64,000 bases of DNA. It comes from Desulfocarbo sp964620595. Its GTDB lineage: Bacteria; Desulfobacterota; Desulfarculia; Desulfarculales; Desulfarculaceae. Both the position numbers and the translations under genes were made by a program. The stretch covers positions 1-64,000 of the forward strand of contig CAZUHP010000009.1 of assembly GCA_964620595.1 (NCBI GenBank). The letters run 5' to 3'. How positions within the stretch are numbered: position 1 is the stretch's first letter; each line of letters starts with the position of its first letter. The notes beneath the pieces are model-generated. The model had not been told where the DNA came from. It searched no databases and saw only the letters and a list, made by a program, of their open reading frames with translations. Positions 53,440-62,156 of the stretch are shown one piece after another.

Positions 53440-54225
53440 TCAGAAGGTGTCGTCGTTCCAGCGGGGCTCGCGCTTTTCGATGAAGGCCGAGAATCCCTCC
53501 CTGGCGTTCACGCTCATGGCCTGCTGGGCCATCATCTCCTTGGCGAACATGTAGGCCTGCCACTCGGTCATCTCTTGCTGGGCGTAGTAGTTCTGCTTGG
53601 CCATGTAGATGGCGTACTTGGAGGTCTTGCAGATGTCCCGGGCCACCTCCAGGGTCCTTTCGTGGAGCTCATCGTCCGGAAACACCCAGTTCACCAGGCC
53701 CATGTCCCGCGCCTCCTCGGCGCTGTAGAGCTTGGCGGTCATCAGCATCTCCAGGCACTTCTTCTGGCCCACGCAGCGGCTCACCGCCACGGTGGGGGTG
53801 GTGCAGTTGTAGGAGTAGACCGTGCCGGTCATGCCGAACTGGGCCTTGTCCCTGGCCGCGGCCACCAAGTCGCAGGCCGCCACCAGGTGGCAGCCGGCGG
53901 CCATGGCAATGGCGTGCACCTCGGCTATCACGCACTGGGGGATGCTGCGGATGGTGGACATCATGGTGAAGGAGGTGTGGAACAGGCGGCGGATGTCGGC
54001 CAGGGGCTGGTCGAGTATCTCGGTGCGGTCGTGGCCCGCGCAGAATACCGGCCCCTCGGCCCGCAGGATGATCACCTTTACCGCGTGGCGGGCGGCCGCG
54101 TCTTGCAGGCAGGCGGTTATCTCCTCCTCGGCCGCGCGGCTCAGGGCGTTGCGCTTTTGGGGCTGGTTCAGGGTCAGGGTGCCGATCTCACCCTGTTCCT
54201 CGTAGAGTATGTACTGGTAGCTCAT
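53440..54225 (-). CDS. ECHDC3-like enoyl-CoA hydratase family protein
   Basis: A 261-residue crotonase with GAGGAG before the ATG. The oxyanion-hole segments are present (FCAGHDRTEI and AIAMAAGCHLVAACDL), but both catalytic glutamates of hydratases are replaced (AAGCHLVA; FGMTGTVYS). The arrangement resembles the ECHDC3 group of unknown function. It should still bind an acyl-CoA; a hydratase reaction is doubtful. It converges on the glycosylase gene, and a C/G tract and a probable terminator of the SAM hydrolase-like gene lie upstream. Confidence 0.8.
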   Translation of the reverse strand: MSYQYILYEEQGEIGTLTLNQPQKRNALSRAAEEEITACLQDAAARHAVKVIILRAEGPVFCAGHDRTEILDQPLADIRRLFHTSFTMMSTIRSIPQCVIAEVHAIAMAAGCHLVAACDLVAAARDKAQFGMTGTVYSYNCTTPTVAVSRCVGQKKCLEMLMTAKLYSAEEARDMGLVNWVFPDDELHERTLEVARDICKTSKYAIYMAKQNYYAQQEMTEWQAYMFAKEMMAQQAMSVNAREGFSAFIEKREPRWNDDTF

Positions 54226-54356
54226 GCAGGTCTCCTCCCATGCCAGGTGATTGGCTCCCGCGGCCGCCCCTTGGTCCCTTGGCGGGCGGCGGTACACCTC
54301 GACCCAGTATAGTCCACCTGGCAGCCGCCAGGGTAACCAAGCAAGGTTTTTCGCGT

Positions 54357-54376
54357 AAAGCCCCCGCAGACGGGGG
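54357..54376 (-). terminator. Minus-strand terminator inside a C/G tract
   Basis: On the minus strand CCCCCG, loop TCTG and CGGGGG are followed by CTTT, about 90 bases past the stop of the SAM hydrolase-like gene. The adjoining G-rich tract (54371-54416) is another member of the dispersed repeat. Confidence 0.5.
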
Positions 54377-54416
54377 GGCGGGGGGGCGGGGCGACGGGGG
54401 GGCGGCGGGGGGACGG
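54371..54416. repeat. G-rich GGCGAC-type tract
   Basis: Runs of 4-7 G separated by C, GCGAC and CGGC on the plus strand, the complement of the C(n)GTCGCC tracts listed elsewhere. Confidence 0.55.
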
Positions 54417-54466
54417 AGATGGCACCGGGCCCGGGAGACGGGCGCCTAGAAACGCGGCGGCCCGCC

Positions 54467-55270
54467 CTACTCCACCGCCCGCACCTCCACGGCCAGGCCA
54501 AAGGCCGAGCCGCGCTCCGGCGCGAGGCGCGCGTACAGGTTGCCCTGGTTGATGGCCAGCTCCAGGCGGTCCATGGAGTTGTACAGGGCCAGGGGCTGCC
54601 CGCCGGAGACCTGGCCGTAGGCGCGGTGGATGCCGTCGATCTTCAGCCCGCCCAGGCGCACCTCGGCCCGGCGGCCGGCCAGGAAACCCTCCACCCGCTC
54701 CCGGGTCAGGTTGGTGTCCAAGTTGCCGAAGCTGTCGGCCGCCAGCACCACGCCGTGGAGCACGCCGCCCTCTTCCTTGGGCTGGGGCCAGGAGAGGAGC
54801 ACCGGGTCCTCCACCACCGGCCCCAGGCTGGCAGGGTCCAGGCCGCAGGCCAAATGGGCGGCCACCGGCGCGAACACGTCGCGGCCGTGGAAGGTGTCGC
54901 ACACCGGCTGGCGAAAGAGCCCCTTTTCCGCGAGTTCGAACACCCGTGCCCGGGAGTCGGCCAACAGGGCCGGGGTGAACAGGCCGTTGTCCGGCCCCAC
55001 GAAGAACATGCCCAGAGCGGCCACCGCGATGGGCCGGCGGGCGGTGCCCACCCCCGGGTCCACCACCCCCAGGTGCACGGTGCCATAGGGAAACACCTCC
55101 AGGGCCTGCTCTATGACCAGGGCCCCGGCGCGCACGTCCTGGGCCGGCACCGTGTGGGAGATGTCCACCAAGCGGGCCGCGGGGCAGATGCCCAGCATCA
55201 CCCCCTTCATCAAACCCGGAAAAGGGCTGGCCCCGAAATCGGTGGTGAGGGTTATGATCGGCCGGCTCAT
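54467..55270 (-). CDS. SAM hydrolase/halogenase-fold (DUF62) protein, S-adenosyl-L-methionine hydroxide adenosyltransferase
   Basis: A 267-residue member of the fluorinase/chlorinase/DUF62 family. TLTTDFGASPFPGLMKGVM, LVDISHTVPAQDV, VHLGVVDPGVGTARRPIA, FFVGPDNGLFTPAL and DTFHGRDVFAPVAAHL are family signatures, and DSFGNLDTNL belongs to the C-terminal domain. Most bacterial members split SAM into adenosine and methionine with water rather than halide. The ATG overlaps the sirtuin stop (ATGA), so the two are coupled. Confidence 0.9.
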   Translation of the reverse strand: MSRPIITLTTDFGASPFPGLMKGVMLGICPAARLVDISHTVPAQDVRAGALVIEQALEVFPYGTVHLGVVDPGVGTARRPIAVAALGMFFVGPDNGLFTPALLADSRARVFELAEKGLFRQPVCDTFHGRDVFAPVAAHLACGLDPASLGPVVEDPVLLSWPQPKEEGGVLHGVVLAADSFGNLDTNLTRERVEGFLAGRRAEVRLGGLKIDGIHRAYGQVSGGQPLALYNSMDRLELAINQGNLYARLAPERGSAFGLAVEVRAVE

Positions 55271-55998
55271 GGCGCCTCCACCAGCCGGGGCAGGATCTCG
55301 CCGGCCTTGCCCAGAAGCGCCACGTCCACCCAGCCGGTGTTGGGGGTGGGCTCCAGGTTCACCTCCACCACGAAAGCCCCGGCCTCCTTGGCCACCCCGG
55401 CCAGGCCGGCAGCGGGCTGCACCACCGCCGAGGTGCCCACCACCAGCATTACCTCGGCCTGTTGGGCCGCCTGCCAGGCCCGCTCCAACAGCTCGGAGTC
55501 CAGGGCCTCCCCGAACCACACCACGTCCGGCCGCACCAGCCCCCCACACTGGGGGCAACTGGGTGGCGCGGGCAGGTCCAGCTCGCGTTCCTCCTGCCTC
55601 TGGCCGCAGTCCAGGCAACGCAGGCGCCAGATGCTGCCGTGGATCTCCATGAGCCTCCGGCTGCCGGCCAGGCCGTGCAGGCCGTCCACGTTCTGGGTGA
55701 TGAGGGTGAACTCCGGCACCCGGACCTCCAGGGCGGCCAGGGCCTCATGGGCCGGGTTGGGCCGACAGTCGGCAATGAGCCGGCGCCGCCAGTTGTACCA
55801 GCGCCAGACCAGGGCCGGATCCTTGGCAAAGGCCCCGGGCGTGGCCAATTCCTCGGGCCGGTGATTCTCCCACAGCCCGCCGTCGCCGCGGAAGGTGGGC
55901 ACCCCGCTTTCGGCGCTGATGCCCGCGCCGGTGAGCACCGCCACCCGGCGCGCCGTTGCCAGGCGTTCACGGGCAATGTCCAAGTCGGTGGGACTCAC
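55267..55998 (-). CDS. Sirtuin (Sir2/CobB, class III) protein deacylase
   Basis: A 243-residue NAD-dependent deacylase. GAGISAESGVPTFRG binds NAD, QNVDGLH and the catalytic His in MEIHGSIW follow, and a four-cysteine zinc site is CLDCG...CPQCGG. The Tyr and Arg of RWYNWRRR (Y-x-x-R) are the residues that read succinyl/malonyl groups in the SIRT5/CobB class. PDVVWFGE is conserved. It is paired with the SAM hydrolase-like gene; a common role is not known to me. Abundant acyl-CoA metabolism nearby would give acylated targets. Confidence 0.93.
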   Translation of the reverse strand: MSPTDLDIARERLATARRVAVLTGAGISAESGVPTFRGDGGLWENHRPEELATPGAFAKDPALVWRWYNWRRRLIADCRPNPAHEALAALEVRVPEFTLITQNVDGLHGLAGSRRLMEIHGSIWRLRCLDCGQRQEERELDLPAPPSCPQCGGLVRPDVVWFGEALDSELLERAWQAAQQAEVMLVVGTSAVVQPAAGLAGVAKEAGAFVVEVNLEPTPNTGWVDVALLGKAGEILPRLVEAP

Positions 55999-56384
55999 GT
56001 TGAGGCTCCCCGCTTCAGGCCTGAAAAAGCATGGGGCGAGGCCTAATCAAAACCATACGCAGCCTTGCCTTGAAGTGTCAAGGCAGGTGGGACACGGAAG
56101 CCGGATAAGACGGGATCGGCAAAACGTTTTCACGGCTGCCGTTAAAATTGCGGGCGAACGATTACTAAGTGCGAGTGAGCACTTTGCCGGCCGCCGTTTT
56201 CGCGATGAGAAAACACCTGAACGGCTCGGGGAATGGTCTTGGCAAAGGCATGAAATGCTCGGCCGGCAAAGGGCAAGGCCGCACCTCCCGATCCAAAAGG
56301 AGCCGTCCCAAATGCGCGCAGCCCTGGGCAACCATGACCCAGGGCTGCGGCCTGCAGCCGATAAAGGCCTGCGGTGATCGGCGT
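55999..56384. other. Intergenic region with two hairpins, no supported gene
   Basis: A 386-base gap between the sirtuin and a small helix-turn-helix-like gene. TGCCTTGA/TCAAGGCA (56066-56085) and a perfect 11-bp stem GCAGCCCTGGG with its complement (56318-56348) are visible. The second lies 37 bases past the stop of the small gene and may end its transcript. Short ORFs here have no family look. Confidence 0.4.
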
Positions 56385-56735
56385 TTAGTTCACGGGCACC
56401 AGGCGCCAGGCATTGGACCGGCCGCGGGGCTTTTCCAGGGTGAACTTGTCGCCGGTCTTGAAGCCGGTCAACTCGCTGAAATCGGAGATGGTGAGCCGGC
56501 CCTTGGCGGTCACCTCGTATGTCTTGGGACCGGCCGCGGCCTTGGTGCGCTTGGCCTGTTTTATCTGGCCGGTTTCCACCATGGCCATCTTGAGCTGCTG
56601 GGCGAATTCCACCGCGCTCATCGGCCGGTCTCCCACCGCCAGTTTCTGGCGGATTTCCTGCTCCGACACCCCTTCATTCACCATCCGCAATAATTTTTTG
56701 CGGTCCGCCTTACTCCACCTGGATTTGCGAGCCAT
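56385..56735 (-). CDS. Small basic putative DNA-binding protein
   Basis: A 116-residue protein from the ATG at 56735 (GGAG 5 bases upstream). The N-terminal half (ARKSRWSKADRKKLLRMVNEGVSEQEIRQKLAV) looks like a helix-turn-helix or SANT-like motif, and a helical stretch AVEFAQQLKMAMVE follows. The C-terminal half (KTYEVTAKGRLTISDFSELTGFKTGDKFTL) is beta-like, recalling short AbrB/SpoVT-style swaps, but I do not recognise the family. It stands alone in front of 377 AT-rich bases. A role as regulator or nucleoid protein is a guess. Confidence 0.65.
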   Translation of the reverse strand: MARKSRWSKADRKKLLRMVNEGVSEQEIRQKLAVGDRPMSAVEFAQQLKMAMVETGQIKQAKRTKAAAGPKTYEVTAKGRLTISDFSELTGFKTGDKFTLEKPRGRSNAWRLVPVN

Positions 56736-57112
56736 GCTTACTCCCTTCGCCAAGGGTGGTTACTTTAAAAAAATTATTCTTTATCTTCAGCTAATACAGT
56801 TCCACCCTGTTTTTGGCAAGTAAAAAATGTTCATACCTCGTTTTTTTGCGAAAGGAGCATTTTTGCCACCGGCCGATTCCCGGCCTGTTTTGCCTTTAGT
56901 CATGCTAATGGCTATGCTGGACTTCAAATAGATTCCCCGCCGTCGCAGGGCAATAATCACCCGGGCGGTTTATTTGAAATGGCCGCCAAAAACCGTGTGT
57001 TTATCTTTGACCGGGGTGCATTACGCGCCACCCCCCCTGCCGGCCCCGCCGAAGATGGCAATGACAACATTCTGTTTTCTTTGGTTTTTTGTGGATAGGA
57101 CCGCGGCGCAGA
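56736..57112. other. AT-rich intergenic region without a gene
   Basis: About 377 bases between the small putative DNA-binding gene and mqnC, clearly AT-richer than its surroundings (for example poly-A/T runs at 56763-56785 and 56810-56850). It must carry the promoter of the small gene on the minus strand. I see no ORF, tRNA or repeat. Confidence 0.4.
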
Positions 57113-58195
57113 CTAGGCCACCGGCTGGTAAAAAGTATCCCGCTGGCGAGCGGCAAAGCCCAGGTCCCCGGCCAGGCGCACCATTTCCTCGCGGCTGAGG
57201 CGGAAGCAGGCCCCGGCCGCGGCCACCACGTTCTCCTCGATCATGGTGGAGCCCAAATCGTCGGCGCCAAAATTGAGCGCCATCTGGGCTATCTTGGCGC
57301 CCTGGGTTACCCAGGAGGCCTGCACGTGGCTGAAATTGTCCAGGAACAGGCGCGATACCGCCAGCAGGCGGAGGTAGTCCACCGCCGTGGCCGGCTCGAC
57401 CTGGGCCAGGGCGGTATTGGCCGGCTGAAAGGTCCAGGGGATGAAGGCGGTGAAACACCCCCTGCCCTGGGCCAGGCTCTGGTCCTGCAGCTCCCGCAGG
57501 CGGGCCAGGTGTTCGATGCGCTCGGCCGGGGTCTCCAGGCTGCCGAACATCATGGTGGCCGTGGTATTCAGGCCGCGGGCATGGGCCTGGGCCATGACTT
57601 CCAGCCACTGGTCGGCCGTGCACTTGCCCGGCGCGATCAAGGCCCGCACCCGGTCCACCAGTATCTCGGCCCCGCCGCCGGGAATGGACCCCAGGCCCGC
57701 CTCGATCAGCCGATCCAGGGCCTGGCCTATGCTAAGCCCGTCCAGGGCGGCCATGTGCACCACCTCGGGGGGGGAGAGCCCGTGGATGTGGATGGGGTGG
57801 TGCTCCTTGATGAAGCGGAAGATCCGGCAGGTGGCCTCCACCCCTATCTCCGGGTGCAGCCCGCCCTGGATCAATATCTGGGTGCCGCCCAGGGCCAGGG
57901 TCTCATCTATCTTGCGGCCCAGTTCCTCGCGGCTCAGCACATAGCCGCCCTCCTGGCCCGGGGCGCGGAAAAAGGCGCAGAAGCGGCAACCGGAAAGGCA
58001 GATGTTGGTGGTGTTGATATTGCGGTCCACCACATAGGTGACCACCGGCTCGGGGTTGTGGCGGAAGCGGGCCGCCTGGGCCAGGCGGCCCAGGGTGAGC
58101 AGGTCTGCCTCCAGAAGAAGCGTGAGGGCCTGCTCATCGCTCAGGCGCCAGCCCTCCCGGGCCGCGGCCAGGGCCCCGGCCAACTCGCGGCTCAT
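57113..58195 (-). CDS. mqnC: Cyclic dehypoxanthine futalosine synthase (radical SAM)
   Basis: A 360-residue radical SAM enzyme that cyclises dehypoxanthine futalosine. The cluster motif is CLSGCRFCAFF (CxxxCxxC), with NRNINTTNICLSGC before it, GLHPEIGVEA, GLGSIPGGGAEIL and FIPWTFQPANTAL after it. The ATG overlaps the mqnE stop (ATGA). Together with mqnE here and mqnB-mqnD at 14.6-16.1 kb, all futalosine steps except MqnA are encoded in the window. Confidence 0.94.
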   Translation of the reverse strand: MSRELAGALAAAREGWRLSDEQALTLLLEADLLTLGRLAQAARFRHNPEPVVTYVVDRNINTTNICLSGCRFCAFFRAPGQEGGYVLSREELGRKIDETLALGGTQILIQGGLHPEIGVEATCRIFRFIKEHHPIHIHGLSPPEVVHMAALDGLSIGQALDRLIEAGLGSIPGGGAEILVDRVRALIAPGKCTADQWLEVMAQAHARGLNTTATMMFGSLETPAERIEHLARLRELQDQSLAQGRGCFTAFIPWTFQPANTALAQVEPATAVDYLRLLAVSRLFLDNFSHVQASWVTQGAKIAQMALNFGADDLGSTMIEENVVAAAGACFRLSREEMVRLAGDLGFAARQRDTFYQPVA

Positions 58196-59382
58196 CGCTC
58201 CTCCACCGGGTGGTAGAAGCAGTCGCGCCGCACCGGCGTAAAACCCGCCGCCTGGATCATGCTGCGCAGGCGCCTTTCGCTGAGGCCCTTGGCGCTGGTG
58301 GCGCCGGCGGAGTGGGTGATGCGCTCCTCCACGATGGTGCCGTCCAAATCGTCCGCCCCGAAGCTGAGGGCCACCTGGGCCAGCTTCTCGCCCAGCATCA
58401 CCCAGTAGGCCTTGATGTGGGGGAAGTTGTCCAAGATGAGCCGCGCGGTGGCTATCACCCGCAAATCGTCCAGGGCGGTGGTGGGCTCCAGCTCGTCCAG
58501 CACCGTGTTCTGGGGATGGAAGGCCAGGGGGATGAAGGCGTTGAACCCGCCGCTTCTGTCCTGCTGCTCCCTGAGGGCCAGAAGATGGTCCACCCGCTCG
58601 GCGGCGTTCTCGATGTGGCCGTAGAGCATGGTGGCGTTGGTGGGGATGCCCAGGCCGTGGGCCTGGCCGCATATCTCCAGCCAGCGCTGGCCGGATATCT
58701 TGCGGGGGCACAGCTTGGCCCTGGGCTTGGGGGCGAATATCTCGGCCCCGCCGCCGGGCATGGCCTCCAGGCCGGCCTCCTGCAACAGGCCCAGCACCTG
58801 GCGCACCGGCAGGCCCGACAGGCGGGCGAAGTGGTCTATCTCCACCGGGGTGAAGGCCTTGAGCGCCGCCCGGGGACGGGCCTTCTTCACCGCGCGCAAC
58901 AGCTCCAGGTAGTAGTCCAGGGGCAAGTCGGGATGGCAGGAGCCCACTATGTGAAACTCGTCGATGCCAAGCTCCGGCTCCTCGGCCGCCTGGGCCGCGG
59001 CCTGGGCCGGGGAGAGGGTATAGGCGTCCTCTGCCTGGGGACCGCGCCAAAAGGCGCAGAACGCGCAGCGGTTCACGCAGACATTGGAATAGTTCAGGTG
59101 CCGGTTGACCACGTAGAAGGCCTGGTCGCCGTTCTTGGCCCGGCGGGCGGCATCGGCCAGGGCGCCCAGGCCGATGAGGTCGCGGCTGGTCATCAGGGCC
59201 AGGCCGTCATCCCGGTCCAGGCGCTGGCCCGCGGCCAACTTGGCGGCCACCGGCTCCAAGGCCGGGTCACTGACCAGCCCGGGAGGAATCTCCAGCGGCG
59301 GCAGGGTCTGGGGCGGCACAAAGCCGTGAGGTCCGCCTTGGGGGGCGGGGGGCGTGGGGGGGCGTGATGCGGCAAGGGCCAT
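58192..59382 (-). CDS. mqnE: Aminofutalosine synthase (radical SAM)
   Basis: A 396-residue radical SAM enzyme joining 3-enolpyruvoylbenzoate and the adenosyl moiety of SAM. Motifs: NYSNVCVNRCAFCAF (CxxxCxxC), EFHIVGSCHPDLPLDYY, EAMPGGGAEIF and FIPLAFHPQNT. The first 35 residues are proline-rich and partly encoded by a C/G repeat tract, so the true start could be further in. Two identical 14-bp palindromes lie 32-92 bases upstream, pointing to specific regulation of menaquinone synthesis. Confidence 0.93.
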   Translation of the reverse strand: MALAASRPPTPPAPQGGPHGFVPPQTLPPLEIPPGLVSDPALEPVAAKLAAGQRLDRDDGLALMTSRDLIGLGALADAARRAKNGDQAFYVVNRHLNYSNVCVNRCAFCAFWRGPQAEDAYTLSPAQAAAQAAEEPELGIDEFHIVGSCHPDLPLDYYLELLRAVKKARPRAALKAFTPVEIDHFARLSGLPVRQVLGLLQEAGLEAMPGGGAEIFAPKPRAKLCPRKISGQRWLEICGQAHGLGIPTNATMLYGHIENAAERVDHLLALREQQDRSGGFNAFIPLAFHPQNTVLDELEPTTALDDLRVIATARLILDNFPHIKAYWVMLGEKLAQVALSFGADDLDGTIVEERITHSAGATSAKGLSERRLRSMIQAAGFTPVRRDCFYHPVEER

Positions 59383-59413
59383 GAGTCAAGGTTCCTTGAG
59401 GGCAATCCGCGAG

Positions 59414-59474
59414 TGACCACCTGGTCATTCGGCCGGCCGCAAAAAGGGCGGCCCGGCCAATGACCACCTGGTCA
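59414..59474 (-). promoter_or_regulatory. Twin operators TGACCACCTGGTCA upstream of mqnE
   Basis: The 14-mer TGACCA-CC-TGGTCA occurs identically at 59414-59427 and 59461-59474, 47 bases start to start. Each is a 6-bp inverted repeat with a 2-base centre, the form of a dimeric repressor or activator site (GntR and TetR families use such sites). They lie between the divergent mqnE and adenylate cyclase genes, so either or both may be controlled. Confidence 0.65.
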
Positions 59475-59610
59475 CAATCATAGCCCAAGCCCCCACTCCG
59501 GGCAAGCCCAAAAGCCGGGGCGCGCGGGGGCTGTCAAAAAGCCTCCCAGGAGGCTACAATGGGGATACTCTGCCCAGCCGTTGCCACCTCTGGAGGGCTC
59601 AAAGAACATC

Positions 59611-61227
59611 ATGGCCTCAAGGCGCCACCGCCAAACCCAGCCCCCCTCCCGCCCGCCATCGCTATTGGGATTCTACGTGATAGCCTTCTGGTCCACTGCC
59701 GTGGGAATCCTGGCGGTATTGGTCCTGAACTTGGTCACCCCCCTGGCGGCCCTCAACATCAAAGTGGCCATCTGGATGGGGCTCAGCCAAAGGGAACTCG
59801 TGGACGGCCTGTTGCTCAGGCTGCTGGGCTGGGTGCTGGTGTGCCTCATTCCCGTGTTCACCATGCGCCTGGTGTTGCTGAGGCCGGTGGCAGGCTGCCT
59901 GGCCCGGATACGCGCCGGCCAGGATCCCCCGCCGGAGCTGTGGGAACAGGCCCGGCGCCGGATAATCAACCTGCCCTTCATCTACGGCCTCATCAACGTG
60001 GCCATGTGGTTGGTGATCCCCCTCCTGCTGGGGCTGATCTTTTATTGGATGGGCCAGATGGGCGAACAGCTCATGCTGTTTCTCAGCACCCGTTCCGCCA
60101 TGGTGGGCCTCATCAACTCCGCCATCGCCTTCTTGTTCCTGGAAAGGCACGCGCGCGAAGTATTGATACCCTTCTTCTTCCCCCGGGGCCACCTGGCCAA
60201 GGTCAAGGGAACCGCGCGCCTTTCCCTGTCCCGGCGCATCAAGCTCCTCTATCTGGCCGGCACCCTGGTTCCCTCGATCTTCTTCTTGTTCACCCTGTTC
60301 AGCCTGCAATACGAGGCCTCCGGCAACGCGGTCAGCGCCGCCGAGTACGGCAGGGGCGTGCTCATATTCTCCCTGGTGCTGGGCGCCATGGCCCTCGCCC
60401 TGGGGCTGCGCCTCAACCACCTGGTCACCAGCGCCCTGGCCGGCCCCCTGCGCCAGATGCTGGAGGTGGTGAGCCAGGTGCAAAAGGGCGACTACAGCGG
60501 CCGTATCCAGGTGGTGTCCAATGACGAGATCGGGGTCCTGGGCGATGCGGGCAACCAGATGATCCGCGGGCTGAAGGAAAGGGAGGTCCTGCGCTCCGAG
60601 TTCGGCAAGTACGTCACCCCGGAGATACGCGACGAGATACTGGCAGGGCGCATCCCCCTGGAGGGAGAGCGCCGCGACGCCACCGTGCTGTTCACAGACC
60701 TGCGGGACTTCACCCCCTTTGTGGAAAACAACCCGCCCGAGGTGGTGATCGCCAGCATGCGCGCCTATTTCACGGCCATGCACCAGGTGATCCGCGCCCA
60801 CCGGGGGGTGGTGCTCCAGTTCGTGGGGGACGAGATAGAGGCCGCCTTTGGGGTGCCGCTTCCCTTTGCCGACCACGCCGACCAGGCGATGCGCGCCGCC
60901 CTGGCCATGCGCAAGGCCCTGGAGGAGTTGAACCAAAAGCGCCGGGCAAAGGGCTTGCACACCTTTACCCACGGGGTGGGCCTGCACTCGGGCCTGGTGC
61001 TGGCCGGCAACACCGGCTCCGAGAAGCAGCACGCCTATGCCCTCATAGGCGACACCGTGAACGTGGCCTCGCGCATCCAGGATTTGACCAAGGATATCGG
61101 CTGGGACATCCTGGCCAGCCGCGAGACCATGGGCCGCCTCAGCTTCTCCTGCCCGGCCGAGGAGGTGGGCCCCCGGGCCATCAAGGGATACTCCAAGCCG
61201 GTGGTCATCTTCAAGGTGCTGGGCTGA
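59611..61227 (+). CDS. Membrane adenylate cyclase with HAMP domain
   Basis: A 538-residue class III nucleotide cyclase from the ATG at 59611 (TTG at 59581 is possible; GGAGGG lies between them). Several hydrophobic segments fill the first 270 residues, followed by a HAMP segment (LAGPLRQMLEVVSQVQKGDYSGRI, in parts) and the cyclase domain. Metal aspartates are in FTDLRDFTPF and FVGDEIEAAFG, the adenine-selecting Lys in SEKQHAYA, and IGDTVNVASRI has the transition-state Asn and Arg. All catalytic positions look intact, so cAMP production is expected. The N-terminal sensor is unknown. It converges with a secreted Cache protein gene. Confidence 0.88.
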   Translation: MASRRHRQTQPPSRPPSLLGFYVIAFWSTAVGILAVLVLNLVTPLAALNIKVAIWMGLSQRELVDGLLLRLLGWVLVCLIPVFTMRLVLLRPVAGCLARIRAGQDPPPELWEQARRRIINLPFIYGLINVAMWLVIPLLLGLIFYWMGQMGEQLMLFLSTRSAMVGLINSAIAFLFLERHAREVLIPFFFPRGHLAKVKGTARLSLSRRIKLLYLAGTLVPSIFFLFTLFSLQYEASGNAVSAAEYGRGVLIFSLVLGAMALALGLRLNHLVTSALAGPLRQMLEVVSQVQKGDYSGRIQVVSNDEIGVLGDAGNQMIRGLKEREVLRSEFGKYVTPEIRDEILAGRIPLEGERRDATVLFTDLRDFTPFVENNPPEVVIASMRAYFTAMHQVIRAHRGVVLQFVGDEIEAAFGVPLPFADHADQAMRAALAMRKALEELNQKRRAKGLHTFTHGVGLHSGLVLAGNTGSEKQHAYALIGDTVNVASRIQDLTKDIGWDILASRETMGRLSFSCPAEEVGPRAIKGYSKPVVIFKVLG

Positions 61228-61379
61228 GGGCCCTTTCCGCGCCGGCAACGCGCAAGGCCCCAACAAGGGGGCGGCGCCGGCCGGGAGCGATCCCCTGCCA
61301 GCGCCGCCCTGTCATTTGCTCTCCGCGGGGCAAAAGGCCCGCCACAAAGGCCCCTGCCCCTTAGTCCCTGGCTGCCTCT

Positions 61380-61838
61380 TTACTTGTAGATACCGCAGGC
61401 AAAGTAGATGTTGGTGCCGGGCACGATCTCCACGTAGGTGGTCTTGGGGACCGGCTTCTTGCTGCCGGGCTTGGGCCAGTAGTAGTCCACCCAGCCAGAG
61501 CCCTTGTTCTGGGCGGTCTGCACGAAGCCCATGAAGAACAGCTTGCCCTTTATGTCCTTTATCTTGGATAGATCCTTGCCCACCAGTTTAGGCTTGATGG
61601 GGTGGGCGACTAACTGGGTGTTTTTGGTGTCGCCCGCAAAGATATACAAATCGCCCTTCACAAAGGGCCCTTTGGGGTCGGCAATGGCCTTGAGGGTGGC
61701 ATCCAAGCCTTTTTCCTTGGCCATCTTCAAGGCGGATTTGACCAGCGCCTTGGCGTCATCCGGCGAGGCGGCCTTGGCCAGTCCCACCCACCCAACGCAC
61801 AGACACAACGCCAGAGTCATTATCAGAATCTTTTTCAT
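61380..61838 (-). CDS. Secreted single-Cache-domain protein
   Basis: A 152-residue protein from the ATG at 61838, preceded by AGGAG. A signal peptide (KKILIMTLALCLCVGWVGLAKA) leads to a single Cache-like (sCache_2) domain: VKSALKMAKEKGLDATLKAI, GDLYIFAGDTKNTQLVAHPIKPKLVGKDL, GWVDYYWPKPGSKKPVPKTTYV (in parts) and IVPGTNIYFACGIY. Normally this fold is the extracellular sensor of chemoreceptors and kinases; here it is free, with no membrane anchor or signalling domain. It could be a periplasmic binding partner of a sensor; the adjacent membrane cyclase is a candidate only by position. Confidence 0.8.
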   Translation of the reverse strand: MKKILIMTLALCLCVGWVGLAKAASPDDAKALVKSALKMAKEKGLDATLKAIADPKGPFVKGDLYIFAGDTKNTQLVAHPIKPKLVGKDLSKIKDIKGKLFFMGFVQTAQNKGSGWVDYYWPKPGSKKPVPKTTYVEIVPGTNIYFACGIYK

Positions 61839-62156
61839 GCTCCTGCTCCTTCCCTCGTGTGTGACCGACTGCCAAACCTGGCCTCTTTTCGCTTGGTTTG
61901 CGCTTGGCATACCAACTTGATTCGTTCAGTCACATTTTGCTGTTTCGTAATTATAAAGTGCCCCCAGCTCAACCTGAAAGTACTTTTGTGCATTTTGGAT
62001 GGCTTTTTGGAAGCCAACCGCTCGACAAAAGTATCTTTTTTGCTCTATGCGAAAACAAATAAGGTGTTCCCTGCCCCGCCCCCCTGGGCAGGGACCCTCG
62101 CAGGGGACGGGGGGGCGGGGACGGGGGGGCGGCGGGGCGGGCGGGGGCGGGGGCGC
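61839..62156. other. Intergenic region with G-rich tract
   Basis: About 318 bases between aconitase (end) and the Cache protein gene (start), both on the minus strand. The part 61930-62060 is AT-rich and probably holds the Cache gene promoter (read leftward). The part 62101-62155 is a G-rich GGGACGGGGG-type tract directly after the aconitase stop, another copy of the dispersed C/G repeat. No gene is supported. Confidence 0.45.

Noticed and set aside
56047..56331. A 94-codon minus-strand gene between the sirtuin and the small DNA-binding gene
   Set aside because: Cysteine/arginine/serine-rich random-looking composition, no ribosome site, and it includes the hairpin that may terminate the neighbouring transcript.
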